Origin: F23-D06 sp045600905
Lineage (GTDB): Bacteria; Bacteroidota; Bacteroidia; Bacteroidales; WCHB1-69
NCBI GenBank assembly: GCA_045600905.1
Contig: JAZRYT010000054.1
Span: 1-64,000, forward strand
Reading direction: 5' to 3'
Length of the DNA stretch: 64,000 bases
Of this stretch, positions 18,513 to 29,360 are shown one piece after another (positions within the stretch are counted from its first letter, which is position 1; every line of letters begins with the position of its first letter). The position numbers and the translations under genes were made by a program. Under the pieces are notes generated by a model. It worked only from the letters and a program-made list of their open reading frames with translations. It had not been told where the DNA came from and did not search any database.

Positions 18513-18770
18513 CTATTTCGTAATAACAAGTTTCTTAGTAAGTCTTGCTTTGTTTTCTTCACCTTGTACATAGATGAAATATTGACCAGCAGGAAGGTTA
18601 TTAAGAACAGTAGTGTAGTTGTAAACTTGGTTACCAGCAGGGATAACGATAGATTCTTGAGCAATTGTATTACCTGTGAGGTTAACAATTCTAACAACAA
18701 CATTACCAGAAATACCAAAGATTTCAGCATTGATTGTACGACCATTTTCTGCAGGGTTAGGATAAACCTT
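18513..18770 (-). other. type IX secretion C-terminal sorting domain of the giant protein
   Basis: The segment encodes MKVYPNPAENGRT, then a beta-rich stretch with VVVRIVNLTGNTI and LPAGQYFIYVQG, ending in KKLVITK. This is the type A (TIGR04183-like) pattern, recognised by the type IX system and cleaved by PorU in known organisms. Confidence 0.88.
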
Positions 18771-21700
18771 CATAGAAGTTTCATCAACAACAACCTGAGG
18801 TTCGTCGTTAGGATCTTCTTCTGGAATAACAATATTGTCACCTGTTACATTAATAATGATTTCGTCAACTGCAAGATTAGTGAAAGTAACCGGAGTAGTA
18901 ACTGAGTTATGACCACCAATACGCAAAACTGCACCAAGATCTTCATTATAATATCTGTGGTTTAATGTATCAACATGGCTTGTAGCGACCAAAGTATAAA
19001 CAACTTTATACACACCAGGTTTCTTGAATTGGTTAATCGTCTTATAAACCGGGCGATTTGTCAAGAAGTGGAGATAATAGTCGTCAAAAGCAACAGTACT
19101 AATGTTCATTGTACCAATCGGGAAATGATTAGCATAAAGATCCGTATTATTGGAATTAGAAGAATTGTAACGAGTCACAAAGTTTTTATCAACTCTATCA
19201 GGTGTTATCCAATTAATTGAATCAGAAGTAACATACAGATCTTCATAGAAAAGACTAGGATCAGCATCCATAGCAACAATATATTCACCAATGCTATCAT
19301 TATCAATCAACTCACCATTATAGTAAATGTCAAAATCTACAAAAACGAGTTGATCACGGTTATAGTCACAAGGATTGGAAATCATCCAAGTATATTGGGA
19401 GTTTTGATCAGCTGTAGTAGCCTCGAAGTAGTGAGTTTCTTGACCATTGTGCGTGAAGATGAAACCAGGCATACCAGTAACAACAACTGTAACAGCATCA
19501 TTAACTGCAAAAGTACGAGGATCTGTAGAACCGTTAAGAGTTTCAGTAGAAACGCAACCATTAGCATCAACAACTTCAACAGTGAAATGATAAGCACCTT
19601 CAGCAACAGGATTGAATGCATAAACATTAGAAGGAGTAGCATCAGTAACAGCTGTTTGACCGTTAAACCACTTGTAAGAAATGAAGCCCGGTGTAGCTGT
19701 TAAAATTGCAGTACCATCTTGGCAAATTGAAGTATCAGAAGAAACAGAAGGAACAGGGATTGCGTTAACAGTAATAGCAACAGAAACGGAATCGAAACCA
19801 CATTCGTTTTCAACAATATAATATGCAACTGCACCATTGTAGCTCAAATCATACTTAGTTTCAGGATTAATAACTTCAAAAGCATCATTCTTACAAATCT
19901 GCCAAGAAGTAGAGAGAACAGTAGCATTATTACCAACTGTGTAAGCAGGAGCATTCAAAGTAAAGAGACCTTGACCATCGCAAACTGTGAAATCAGCTGC
20001 AGACAAAGTACCGGTAATAGAAGGAAGTGTTCTAACATTAATAGAAACAGGTCCATCAATTACGGTAGAACCACAATCATTAGTAGCTACATAACGAACT
20101 TGATAAGAAATACCATATTCGAAGTCGATATTGGCAGTCGTATCACCCCAATCAGAAGCACCAACTTTAACTTGGAAAGTAGCAGTACCTTCGTCACCAT
20201 TCCACTCAACAGCAGGAGCTGTGAAAGAAGTAATGCCTGCACAAACAGTATCAGCTGCCAAGGTAGCTTCACCATCACGTTCAGGTTTTGTATTAACAGT
20301 AACAGTGACAGGAGCAACAACTTCGATCATTTCATTATCAGTACAAGCGTTTTTAGCAACGTAACGTACTTGATAAGTATGACCGTATTCGAATGAAGAA
20401 CCATTAGTCCAAGCAGTCCAAGCACCATTATCAACTTTGACTTGGAATTGAGCAGTACCGTTAGCGCCATGGTAATCAACTGCAGGAACTGTGAAAGTAA
20501 CAGACTCACCAGCACAAGCAGTCTTATTTTCAAGTGTATTTGTTGCAGTAGGTTGATCGGTTACAGTAACATGAGCAACAGCAACAGTATCATTACCACA
20601 ATCGTTAAGAGCGATAAGACGGAAATCATAAACATTACCATAAGCAACAGTTACAGTAGCAGCACTAGGAACCCAAGCATTACTATTAACCTTAACTTGA
20701 AGTTCTGTAGTACCTTCATTATCATTCCAGTTAACTGAAGGAATAACAGGAGTGAAATCAGAACCAGCGCACAATGTATCATTTTGTTCAGCAACAATGT
20801 TAATAGCAGGTTTAGCAATTACAGAAGCAGTAGCGATAAGAGCAGTATCGTTGCCACAAGTATTAGAAGCAATGAAACGAGCTTGATAAACATTTCCATA
20901 AACTACATTCAAAGAAAGTTCTGTGGTTGTAGCCCAATCGCCCTCGCCAACCTTAACTTGGAAAATACTATCACCCTCATCACCGCGCCAATTAATAGAA
21001 GGAGCAGCGAATGTGAATGCTTCACCATTACAAAGAGTATCATTTGTAGGATTAGCAGAAATAACAGGGGAATTGTTAACAGTAATTGTAACAGGACCAT
21101 CAATCAATTCGTCGGTACCACACATATTTGTAGCAACATAACGAACTTGATAAGAATTACCATAAGCGAATGAAGAACCATTAGTCCAGGAAGCCCATTC
21201 GGTATCACCAACTTTGACTTGGAATTTAACCGTACCTTCATCACCATTCCAATTAACAGAAGGAGCAACGAAAGTAACAGTACCATTGTTACAAACTACT
21301 TGATCAGTCATAGTAGGACGACCATTCAAAGCAGGTTTGTCATTAACCTTGATAGCTACAGGACCGTCAACAACTGTGAACTCAGAACATTTGTTTTCTG
21401 CAACATATTGTACGCTATAAGTGTGACCAAATGTAAATGTGATAGAAGCGGTAGTATCAACAAAATCAGCACCATCAACAGAAACTTGGAATTTCTCACG
21501 ACCTTGATTACCCTTCCAATTAATAGTAGGAGCAACAAAGTCTTTAACAGTACCATTGCAAACAGTATCAGCAGCTAAGGTATGAACAGTAGCGACTGGA
21601 ACGTCATTTACTGTAACAGTAACAGGACCGTCAAGAACAACTGTATCGCACATATTACCAGCAACGAAACGGAATTGATAATCAAAACCATAATTCAAAG

Positions 21701-24700
21701 TAGTGGTCGGAGTAACTTCAGCCCAAGTAGCAGCATTGTCAGCAGAAACTTGGAAGAATGTTGTACCAACACTATTATGCCAGTTAACATTAGCATAAGC
21801 AGGAGCAGCGAAAGGAACACTACTTCCAGCACAAACTGTAGTATCAAACAAAGTCTTGTATTGATCGGCCAATGTAGGAGCATTGGTAACATGCAATTGA
21901 ACAGGAGAAGTCACAACAATGTTGCAGCTGTTAGAAGCATAAGCAAATACATACTTACCGTTCATATCTTCAGTAAGGGCATCAGTAGGATCAAATGCAT
22001 CACCATTACGATGAGATAATAAAGAATCACTTTCAACCAGACGCCAGCCTGCATTTTCTGCATCAGAAGCAACATAACCTAAACCTGCTTCAATAATAGA
22101 AGTACCAGCGCAATGAGCTGCAGCAAGGTCAGCATCAATATTGCTCACAATAGTAGGATCGGTATTAATTGTGATATTATAAGTAACAATGCTATCGCAA
22201 GAATTTGCAGCAGCGAATGTATCAATCAAAGTATGATTATTCGAACCACCAGCTACATATCTGAAAGTAGTATCGATACGATCGCTTTGGTAATGATATT
22301 CGTTGCAAACAGTAATGTTTTGTGTGCTATGAGCGATAGGAATAGTAACAACATTAGCAGCGATAGGACCATAAGCACAACCATTGTTGTCAACAACCTT
22401 AACACAGAATGAAGATTGTCCAAGTTCAAGAGAATTAGCAGCTACAACAAATGAAGCTTCAGTACCAACGTGTGAGTTAGTCCAAGTGATAGTTTGGAAT
22501 CCAGGATCATCAATACCGAATGTAAATTCTTTATTTTGACAATTTTCATAAGTAGCATTAGGAGTAGAAGAAGTTTGATGCATACCTTCGCCAATAAAGA
22601 AGAAATGTACAGCAGGTAATGTATCAATACAAACCTTAACTTGTTCAGTCTTTGTACAACCTGTAAGATTACTTGTAACCTTAACAGTATAAGTACAGCA
22701 GAATGCTTGATCAGCATAAATATTGGTCCATGCACCATTAGGAGTGATGTGATTACAAGAAGAAGACCATTCGTATGTGAAATTAATATCACCTTCCAAA
22801 GAAGTTTCAGCAGAAGCAATCATATAACCATCTTGTTGACCATAGCAGAAGTGATAATCTTCAGGATTTTGGTTACGATTATAAGCAGCGATAGTTACAA
22901 CAGGTGTGTATTCGTTGTCATTAATAACTTCTGCAACAGCATAATAAACGCAGCCGGTATTATTATCAGTAACAGTTACATCATAATTACCTTCACCAAG
23001 GCCTGTGAAAGAACCACCATCAATAGAATAAGAGAAGTTACCTTCACCAAGGGCAGAATTAACGTAAGCAGCGGAAACATGAACTTCACCATTGAACATA
23101 GTAGAATCACAAGCAGTATTTACTTTATTGTTGAATTGAATATTAACTTGGTAAACGTCAGATTCAACTTCTACAGAAGCAATGCTAGGATAAACACAAT
23201 TAGTTGTTATGTTCTTAACGGTAACAAAGTATGTACCAGCTTCAATGTTACTGAATATATTAGAAGATTGGAAGTTCTGACCATCCAAAGAGTATTCAAG
23301 AACAGCAGAAGCGTTTTCACAAGTAGCGTGTACATAAATTGAACCATTAGCACCTGTACAAAGATAATCAGGAGTAGAGCTAATAGAATCAATTTTAACA
23401 GGAACAGGGGTGAATGGAACTTCAACAGTATCATCAGAAGTACAACCAGTCAAATTGTCAGTAATTTGGATACGGTAGAGACCATCCTTCAAATCAAATT
23501 TTGTAAAATCGATAGGATCAAAATGATCAACATCATAACCTTGGCCATTAAGATATGAGAAAATGTAGTCACAAGTAGCTGCAGCAGGTTTAAGAACTTG
23601 AATAGAACCATTACCCGGACGGCTTACGGTAGGATTACACATAGAGTTCGGAAGAACTTCAAATTTACGAACGATGAACGCGCTATCAACCACAGCAACT
23701 TGAGCTTCGACTACACAATGGTTGTCTGTAGTAGCAACAATCGTATAAACACCACTATTCAAACCAGTGAAAGAAGCATTAGCAACACCATTCAAAGAGT
23801 AGAGGATAGAATGATAATTCTTAACAGTTTGTGTGTCAAGAACTGTAATAGCGCCATTCTTATCATTGGTACACATATAGTTAGGAGTAGAAGAAACTTC
23901 AAGAACAGGATATGTGAAATCAGATTCTACTTCAACATCAGCTTCATATTCGCAACCAGTCTCGGTAACAGTAGCAACAACATGATAAATACCTGGATTC
24001 AAACCATCGAGATTGAAGGATTCTTCATTGGAAGTAACAGCGAAAGTAGCAGCGACATTAGGTGTAAGGGTCGGAGTAATAACTGCTGTACCTATTTCAG
24101 AACAATCAACGTCCTTTGTAGAGGTAAGTCCAAGTGCAACTTGAGGTCTAACATATTCAACAGTAACAGTTGTATCAGATTCACAACCAGTAACAATATT
24201 ACGTTTAATGATAGTATATACACCAGCATCGAGGTTGCTAAGGATATTAACAACTTCATCGATAAATTTAACAGTGTAGGTATAACCATTGGCTTCAGTA
24301 ATCATAATAGAACCATCAGGTGTACCATTACAAACAGTACGAGGAGTTGTGGTGACTTCAAGAGAATCAAATGTAGGATATGTAAGAGAATCATTAATAG
24401 AAACTTGATATTGATTTCTGCAATTGGTGTTGTTATCTACAACGTACAATGTGTCAATCATTGCAGCCAAACCAGTGAATTCAACAACAGAACCAGACTT
24501 TGTTTGACCAACAAAAGTATAAGAAAAACTTGCATTAGGATTGATAACAGTAAGAGTACCATTACCATTGACACAATAATTATTATGTGTAGTATTAAAT
24601 TCTGCGATAGGAGCATGAGAATTATCCTCAACAGTGATAACTGAAGAATTAGAGCAATGAGTATAAGGAGAAACAACTGTCAAAGTATATTCGCCAGGAT

Positions 24701-27700
24701 TGAGATTACCAAATACAAGAACATTGCCATTACCACGACGAGTAATATTATTGATAGTATAGTCATAATCAGCACGGGTATTGGAGAGAGTAATAATACC
24801 ATTGTGGTTTACACAATTAGTAACTGCATCAGTACTAATTTGAGGAATAACTGGAGTTTCGCGATGATCAGCAACTACAATAGGATCAGTTGTAAAGTGA
24901 CAATTGAAAGTAGAAACGATATCTACAGTATAGGTATCACTGAACAAGAAGTTGAAAGTAAGCGGACTGAGAGAGGATGATTGATAAGTAATAACTTGAT
25001 TACCAGAATTTTCGGCACCTTCAGAAATATGATAAACGTATCCGTCAATAGGATTTACAACTCTGATAGAACCACTCCAAGGAGCAACACAGTTAGCATT
25101 ATCGGTAATTACACGGAGGTCAAGAGAAACTTGATTATCAACAGTATCTCTAAGAACTTCAACAGAGGTAATAGATTCAGAAATACAATCATGTACAGTT
25201 AACAAATCAAAATAATAAGTACCAACAGCAACATTGTTCACTGTATAAGGAAGAGTATTCCATTCTGTTGTACCACTTACTCTAACACCTACGATTTCAG
25301 GATTAAGTGCTGTAACTGTATAAGTTGCATTAGAATGTTCATTATCACAATAATTATTAGGAGTAGATTCAACTTTAACATCAGCAGCCACAGGTTTGTG
25401 GAATACAACTAAAGTATAATCTGCAGAAGCTTGACAACCATTCTCATCAGTAACAACAACATTATGAACAAGATTTTCAGTTTCAGTAGGATTAACAGTA
25501 AGTGTATTAGCAATAGTGGTGCCATCCCATTTAACTGTTACATTACCAGCAGCATTAGTCGTTGTGGTAGAAAGGACAGTTTCGTAAGGATAACAAGCGT
25601 AATTAACAGTAGCAGAAATTTCAGTAGCAATTCTAGGTTCTGGGAAGCAAGCTCTAATAGTATAATATGCAGCAGGGCCACACTTAGGAGCAACTGTAAT
25701 AACAACATCTGTATTTTCAGCAACGATAGTACCAGCAACCGGAGTTTGAGTTACAACGATGTCTTCCATAGACCAACATTTATCGCTAACAGTATTAGCA
25801 TTGAATAAGGATGTATAGTCAGGAATTACAATTCTACAATTATTCAAATTACGAATAGTATCTGTGGGCATATTGAGTGTAATAGCGGGAGCAACGGTAT
25901 CACGAGCAACAATAAAGTATTCAGCTGTTGCTTTACAACCTTTCTTATTAGTTACTTCAACATAAACAGTATAGTCTTGATCACATTTGTTATGGTTAAC
26001 AGCAATGAAAGAAGTTCTATTAGTAGAAGTATAGTCAATAGCTTCACCACTCCAAGAATAGGTGAGGTTTTGATCTATAGAGTCAGGGAGATTAGCATTA
26101 TCAACAGTAATCAATTGATAGTGACCGAATGTCGGGCAAACAACGATAGGTTCACCGACATGAGGATAATCATCATTATCTGAACGTTCAACGATAGTAA
26201 CATCAGGAAGAGCGTAGAAATGGATAGCATTTGAAGTATCAGTAGCAACACAACCGTATGCATCGGTAACTGTCATTATGAATTGAGAAGAAGTGTTGAA
26301 TTCACCGCCTCTAACAGGAGATACGGTAATATGAACATTATCTTCAGCGACGTTAATGTTACATTGGGAAGCAGGAGTTTGGCTCCAAACAAAATTATAA
26401 GGAACAAGACCATTTTGGATTAACAAAGAATCGAAATAGATTTGAGCAGATTCTGTATTACAAAGTTCAGTAACATGATCAAATGCATGTTCGATTGTCA
26501 TCTCTGCGGGTTTGTACAAATTGAATACAGGAACAACAGCAGAAGAATGGCCGCATTCGTCTTTAACTTGAGCATAAACAGTTACTAAATCAGTATTAGC
26601 GAAAATGTTTGTATTGCTATCAGCAACAACAGATTTGTTTGCATCAAGGTAGAACAACGGAGCTTCATGGCGAGTGCCTGGACAAGTAGCAGTCACATTG
26701 AAGTTTTGGTTGAAGAAGCTGAGAAGTTCAGCGTATGTATAAAGATTGCTTTCGCAATTGTTGTTCAACGGACGTACAGGTTGAAGAATAACAACTTCAC
26801 CATCAATAGCAGGAACATTGTTGTTTTTAACTGTGAAGATTTGTGAAATAACATTGGAAACGTTACCACATTCATCAGTTACATTATAAGATCTTCTATA
26901 TTGTTTTTCGCAAGTAGCGTAAGCAATAGTATCTTCGGTAACAGAGTAAACTGTAATATTGTTGTCACAATTATCAGTAATACGTGCATTGTCTTTGAGT
27001 TGAGCCAATGACATAGCAGCAGGAAGAACACTGAAGTCACAACCTTCCATTTCAACATTAGCGTTGAATGAAGCATTCCATGCAATAACAGGAGCAACTG
27101 TATCCAAACCAGAAACTGTGAAAGAACGTGTAATTTCATTTACACAACCATGTTCAGAAACGACAGAAGCCGTTACTGTATAGGTATCGGTTTCGCCACA
27201 ACCAGGAGCGACTACGACAATGTCTTCATCGGTTGTATTGATATTAGTACCATTTTTCTTCCAAGCAAAAGTCCAATCAAGATCATTGTCATTGAAGTTG
27301 GAACTTGTGAAATTGCTGTTCAATTCGAGACCTTGAGTATGAGGACATTCAACATAGCTTTCAGTTGTACGTTCAGCACGTAATTCAGGAGTTTTCCAGA
27401 AATTGATTGTTACGCTTACACCTGTATTGGAATAAGTTTCTGTACTAGCATCGAATGAATATGCAGTGAAAACGACTTCTTTATTATTATTGTTGTCATA
27501 AAGGTCAATGAGATTCAAAGTATAAGCAGCACCATCATAGTAATGACCAGTATTGCTTGCGCCTTTGAACCAATGGATATGATCAGCACAATTGTTTTCA
27601 GCATCATTATTAAGTTTAGCCTTAATAACTAAAGTGCTATTGGAATCAATTGTTTCATTGCAGTATTCGTATGCGATTTCTGTGTTATCCAAAAGCGGAG

Positions 27701-28958
27701 CAATAACAGGAAGAACTTTGAAAGTGATTGTATCAACAGCACCGGAGCAGGTGAAGTCATCACCAGTTACAGCATCGTAATGGTTTTCTTGATATACATA
27801 ATAAGTAGTAGTACCTACCGTACGGAAATCAGGGACGGGAACGGTAGTAGTGAAAGCTGCATCACCTTCTTTCTTCCAGAAAATCTTATAATCGATAAGA
27901 CCAGGAGCGTCAGTTTCAACAGCGGGAGCCAAAGCAGCGAGGTCTTCAGCGGTGAACGGTTCGTTCACACAGATGGTAGCGTTATTAGCAACGATATCAG
28001 GATTGATACGAGTGTAGAAAGAGAGAGCGTCAATATGGTCAATTTCCCAGTGGTCGCAAGTATATTCACCAAAGAGGACATTGTATTGGCCTTCTTCAGA
28101 GTAGATAGCGGCAGGATTACCATATTCATAAGTAGAGCCGTCACAAACAGCTTTTTGGGAAGTAGTAGTTACAAGATAGTGGAGAGAGTCTTGGGCGAGG
28201 AGTTGGCCACAGCAACTTTGGTGACCACCCATAATATTACCTTTATCATCAATAAAATTGAAATCAGTACCATCTGTTCTTTGACGAACTCCAATAACCA
28301 AAGAATACGTACCAACTTGTTTCCAATTGACAACTACGATATTTTCAGTGTTTTGCAAGAAGGAAGCATAAAAATAGTCAAATGCATATTGACCACCTAA
28401 ACTAGTGTAGCCCATACCCCAATCAGAATACGGAGCAAATTCTTGCTCTTCATAAGCGCCAGGATAGCCACCAGCGCATCTGTTAGGATAATTATCCGTT
28501 GTATGGCATACACCATCACCATTTACTTTACCACCCAACCAAGCCAAATAGCCACAGGTTGCAGCGATGCTTTCTGTGTTATTTAATCGGTTGTAGCGTG
28601 TGTAAATGCTAATGTCGGCGTAGCGTTCCAAGTCGTCATTTACCAACTGACCATCACGATAGAGTTTCCATTCAAAGGAAACCTTACCATAATCGCAGCC
28701 GCTGAAATGTATTTTATACACATCAGTTTGACCGGCATGGATAACAGGAGACAACGTGTTATTCAACACTAACTCATTGCCGTGTCCTGGGAGAAGCGCA
28801 GCTGTCCCAGGCTCAATCCCCAAGTTGGAGATGTCTTGCAATGTTTCAGGCTGCATGTTTTCCAGCCAGAAACAGCAATTCGTCGTTTGCGCTTTGGACG
28901 TAAAGCCCGCTAGCACAAGGACGATGCTTAAGAAGCAAATTGATAATAGTTTTTTCAT
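18513..28958 (-). CDS. giant secreted repeat protein (3481 aa) with type IX sorting domain
   Basis: A Sec signal peptide (MKKLLSICFLSIVLVLAG...TSKAQ) begins the product. Residues 25-330 are cysteine-rich and unique. Residues about 330-1270 contain Ig/HYR-like modules with TVTA, DECGN and DNCDN motifs. Residues about 1275-2020 carry some nine SprB-like modules (C.....G.I.V ... GC/NC...TV.V). Residues about 2360-3000 are eight tandem modules of about 88 residues (TVCNG...APS.NWNGDEGT..FQVKVG...Y.VRYVA.N.CG...IDGPV.ITVN). The last 80 residues form a type A T9SS C-terminal domain (VYPNPAENGRT ... LTKKLVITK). It should be secreted by the type IX system and attached to the surface. SprB-type gliding adhesin is the closest known analogue; adhesion is inference. 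It is monocistronic with its own terminator. Confidence 0.9.
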   Translation of the reverse strand: MKKLLSICFLSIVLVLAGFTSKAQTTNCCFWLENMQPETLQDISNLGIEPGTAALLPGHGNELVLNNTLSPVIHAGQTDVYKIHFSGCDYGKVSFEWKLYRDGQLVNDDLERYADISIYTRYNRLNNTESIAATCGYLAWLGGKVNGDGVCHTTDNYPNRCAGGYPGAYEEQEFAPYSDWGMGYTSLGGQYAFDYFYASFLQNTENIVVVNWKQVGTYSLVIGVRQRTDGTDFNFIDDKGNIMGGHQSCCGQLLAQDSLHYLVTTTSQKAVCDGSTYEYGNPAAIYSEEGQYNVLFGEYTCDHWEIDHIDALSFYTRINPDIVANNATICVNEPFTAEDLAALAPAVETDAPGLIDYKIFWKKEGDAAFTTTVPVPDFRTVGTTTYYVYQENHYDAVTGDDFTCSGAVDTITFKVLPVIAPLLDNTEIAYEYCNETIDSNSTLVIKAKLNNDAENNCADHIHWFKGASNTGHYYDGAAYTLNLIDLYDNNNNKEVVFTAYSFDASTETYSNTGVSVTINFWKTPELRAERTTESYVECPHTQGLELNSNFTSSNFNDNDLDWTFAWKKNGTNINTTDEDIVVVAPGCGETDTYTVTASVVSEHGCVNEITRSFTVSGLDTVAPVIAWNASFNANVEMEGCDFSVLPAAMSLAQLKDNARITDNCDNNITVYSVTEDTIAYATCEKQYRRSYNVTDECGNVSNVISQIFTVKNNNVPAIDGEVVILQPVRPLNNNCESNLYTYAELLSFFNQNFNVTATCPGTRHEAPLFYLDANKSVVADSNTNIFANTDLVTVYAQVKDECGHSSAVVPVFNLYKPAEMTIEHAFDHVTELCNTESAQIYFDSLLIQNGLVPYNFVWSQTPASQCNINVAEDNVHITVSPVRGGEFNTSSQFIMTVTDAYGCVATDTSNAIHFYALPDVTIVERSDNDDYPHVGEPIVVCPTFGHYQLITVDNANLPDSIDQNLTYSWSGEAIDYTSTNRTSFIAVNHNKCDQDYTVYVEVTNKKGCKATAEYFIVARDTVAPAITLNMPTDTIRNLNNCRIVIPDYTSLFNANTVSDKCWSMEDIVVTQTPVAGTIVAENTDVVITVAPKCGPAAYYTIRACFPEPRIATEISATVNYACYPYETVLSTTTTNAAGNVTVKWDGTTIANTLTVNPTETENLVHNVVVTDENGCQASADYTLVVFHKPVAADVKVESTPNNYCDNEHSNATYTVTALNPEIVGVRVSGTTEWNTLPYTVNNVAVGTYYFDLLTVHDCISESITSVEVLRDTVDNQVSLDLRVITDNANCVAPWSGSIRVVNPIDGYVYHISEGAENSGNQVITYQSSSLSPLTFNFLFSDTYTVDIVSTFNCHFTTDPIVVADHRETPVIPQISTDAVTNCVNHNGIITLSNTRADYDYTINNITRRGNGNVLVFGNLNPGEYTLTVVSPYTHCSNSSVITVEDNSHAPIAEFNTTHNNYCVNGNGTLTVINPNASFSYTFVGQTKSGSVVEFTGLAAMIDTLYVVDNNTNCRNQYQVSINDSLTYPTFDSLEVTTTPRTVCNGTPDGSIMITEANGYTYTVKFIDEVVNILSNLDAGVYTIIKRNIVTGCESDTTVTVEYVRPQVALGLTSTKDVDCSEIGTAVITPTLTPNVAATFAVTSNEESFNLDGLNPGIYHVVATVTETGCEYEADVEVESDFTYPVLEVSSTPNYMCTNDKNGAITVLDTQTVKNYHSILYSLNGVANASFTGLNSGVYTIVATTDNHCVVEAQVAVVDSAFIVRKFEVLPNSMCNPTVSRPGNGSIQVLKPAAATCDYIFSYLNGQGYDVDHFDPIDFTKFDLKDGLYRIQITDNLTGCTSDDTVEVPFTPVPVKIDSISSTPDYLCTGANGSIYVHATCENASAVLEYSLDGQNFQSSNIFSNIEAGTYFVTVKNITTNCVYPSIASVEVESDVYQVNIQFNNKVNTACDSTMFNGEVHVSAAYVNSALGEGNFSYSIDGGSFTGLGEGNYDVTVTDNNTGCVYYAVAEVINDNEYTPVVTIAAYNRNQNPEDYHFCYGQQDGYMIASAETSLEGDINFTYEWSSSCNHITPNGAWTNIYADQAFCCTYTVKVTSNLTGCTKTEQVKVCIDTLPAVHFFFIGEGMHQTSSTPNATYENCQNKEFTFGIDDPGFQTITWTNSHVGTEASFVVAANSLELGQSSFCVKVVDNNGCAYGPIAANVVTIPIAHSTQNITVCNEYHYQSDRIDTTFRYVAGGSNNHTLIDTFAAANSCDSIVTYNITINTDPTIVSNIDADLAAAHCAGTSIIEAGLGYVASDAENAGWRLVESDSLLSHRNGDAFDPTDALTEDMNGKYVFAYASNSCNIVVTSPVQLHVTNAPTLADQYKTLFDTTVCAGSSVPFAAPAYANVNWHNSVGTTFFQVSADNAATWAEVTPTTTLNYGFDYQFRFVAGNMCDTVVLDGPVTVTVNDVPVATVHTLAADTVCNGTVKDFVAPTINWKGNQGREKFQVSVDGADFVDTTASITFTFGHTYSVQYVAENKCSEFTVVDGPVAIKVNDKPALNGRPTMTDQVVCNNGTVTFVAPSVNWNGDEGTVKFQVKVGDTEWASWTNGSSFAYGNSYQVRYVATNMCGTDELIDGPVTITVNNSPVISANPTNDTLCNGEAFTFAAPSINWRGDEGDSIFQVKVGEGDWATTTELSLNVVYGNVYQARFIASNTCGNDTALIATASVIAKPAINIVAEQNDTLCAGSDFTPVIPSVNWNDNEGTTELQVKVNSNAWVPSAATVTVAYGNVYDFRLIALNDCGNDTVAVAHVTVTDQPTATNTLENKTACAGESVTFTVPAVDYHGANGTAQFQVKVDNGAWTAWTNGSSFEYGHTYQVRYVAKNACTDNEMIEVVAPVTVTVNTKPERDGEATLAADTVCAGITSFTAPAVEWNGDEGTATFQVKVGASDWGDTTANIDFEYGISYQVRYVATNDCGSTVIDGPVSINVRTLPSITGTLSAADFTVCDGQGLFTLNAPAYTVGNNATVLSTSWQICKNDAFEVINPETKYDLSYNGAVAYYIVENECGFDSVSVAITVNAIPVPSVSSDTSICQDGTAILTATPGFISYKWFNGQTAVTDATPSNVYAFNPVAEGAYHFTVEVVDANGCVSTETLNGSTDPRTFAVNDAVTVVVTGMPGFIFTHNGQETHYFEATTADQNSQYTWMISNPCDYNRDQLVFVDFDIYYNGELIDNDSIGEYIVAMDADPSLFYEDLYVTSDSINWITPDRVDKNFVTRYNSSNSNNTDLYANHFPIGTMNISTVAFDDYYLHFLTNRPVYKTINQFKKPGVYKVVYTLVATSHVDTLNHRYYNEDLGAVLRIGGHNSVTTPVTFTNLAVDEIIINVTGDNIVIPEEDPNDEPQVVVDETSMKVYPNPAENGRTINAEIFGISGNVVVRIVNLTGNTIAQESIVIPAGNQVYNYTTVLNNLPAGQYFIYVQGEENKARLTKKLVITK
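19970..21900 (-). repeat. eight tandem ~264-bp modules within the giant gene
   Basis: The conserved cysteine codon of each module (TVCAG/TVCNG) recurs near 21832, 21556, 21291, 21037, 20769, 20512, 20238 and 19979, a spacing of 254-276 bp. The modules are clearly related at protein level but diverged at DNA level, so they are long-standing duplications rather than a recent expansion. Confidence 0.85.
22900..25140 (-). repeat. about nine SprB-like modules within the giant gene
   Basis: Modules of about 80 residues begin with a cysteine followed by a G-x-I-x-V strand (for example CVNGNGTLTV, CNGTPDGSIMIT, CTNDKNGAITV, CTGANGSIYV) and end with a second cysteine before a TV.V strand (TGCESDTTVTVEY). 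The pattern is that of the SprB repeat family found in flavobacterial gliding adhesins. Exact module edges need a profile search. Confidence 0.7.
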
Positions 28959-29323
28959 ACTGTTTTTTTTTGATTGTTATTAATTATATTTTTTCCTATT
29001 TTTCTTTCTATCTAGTTGTTTTTTAAGATTATACACTATTATACACTTCACTAAAAATTCAACTTGCAAAAATACATTTTTTTTTTTACACTTATCATAT
29101 TTCTATTTTTTTTTTGTTTTTTTTTCTGACAATATACCTTGCACCATCTGTCAACACTGGCGACAAGCACTATATATCGACATCCAAAAATTTATATATA
29201 ACACATTTTCAATATATTACATTAAAAACTTTCGGCATTTGATATAAACATCGCCTTTTTAATAATTTTGAATCATCATCTTATTGACATAATAAAAGGA
29301 TGCAGTTTTCGCATCAATACATA
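28959..29323 (-). other. AT-rich non-coding upstream region of the giant gene
   Basis: About 365 bases with long T-runs and no gene that I can support. A TATTTTTG -7 box on the minus strand (29067-29074) is the best promoter candidate for the giant gene and implies a leader of about 100 bases; a matching TTG -33 element is not obvious. Confidence 0.45.
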
Positions 29324-29353
29324 CAAAAATGCCTATTCACAAGGAATAGGCAT
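29324..29353 (-). terminator. rho-independent terminator after the porE-like gene
   Basis: A 10-bp perfect stem ATGCCTATTC/GAATAGGCAT (29329-29338 with 29344-29353) with a 5-base loop, followed on the minus strand by TTTTTG. It ends the proS-mazG-porE-like unit. Confidence 0.9.
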
Positions 29354-29360
29354 ATAAATA

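Noticed and set aside
23598..24644. A 348-codon plus-strand frame opposite the giant gene
   Set aside because: It mirrors the repetitive Thr/Val/Asn-rich coding strand, has Asn/Ile/Ser-rich low complexity and lacks start signals or homology.
19970..25140. Regularly spaced repeats that might be taken for a CRISPR array
   Set aside because: The period is about 240-270 bp, the repeats are diverged, and they encode in-frame protein modules.
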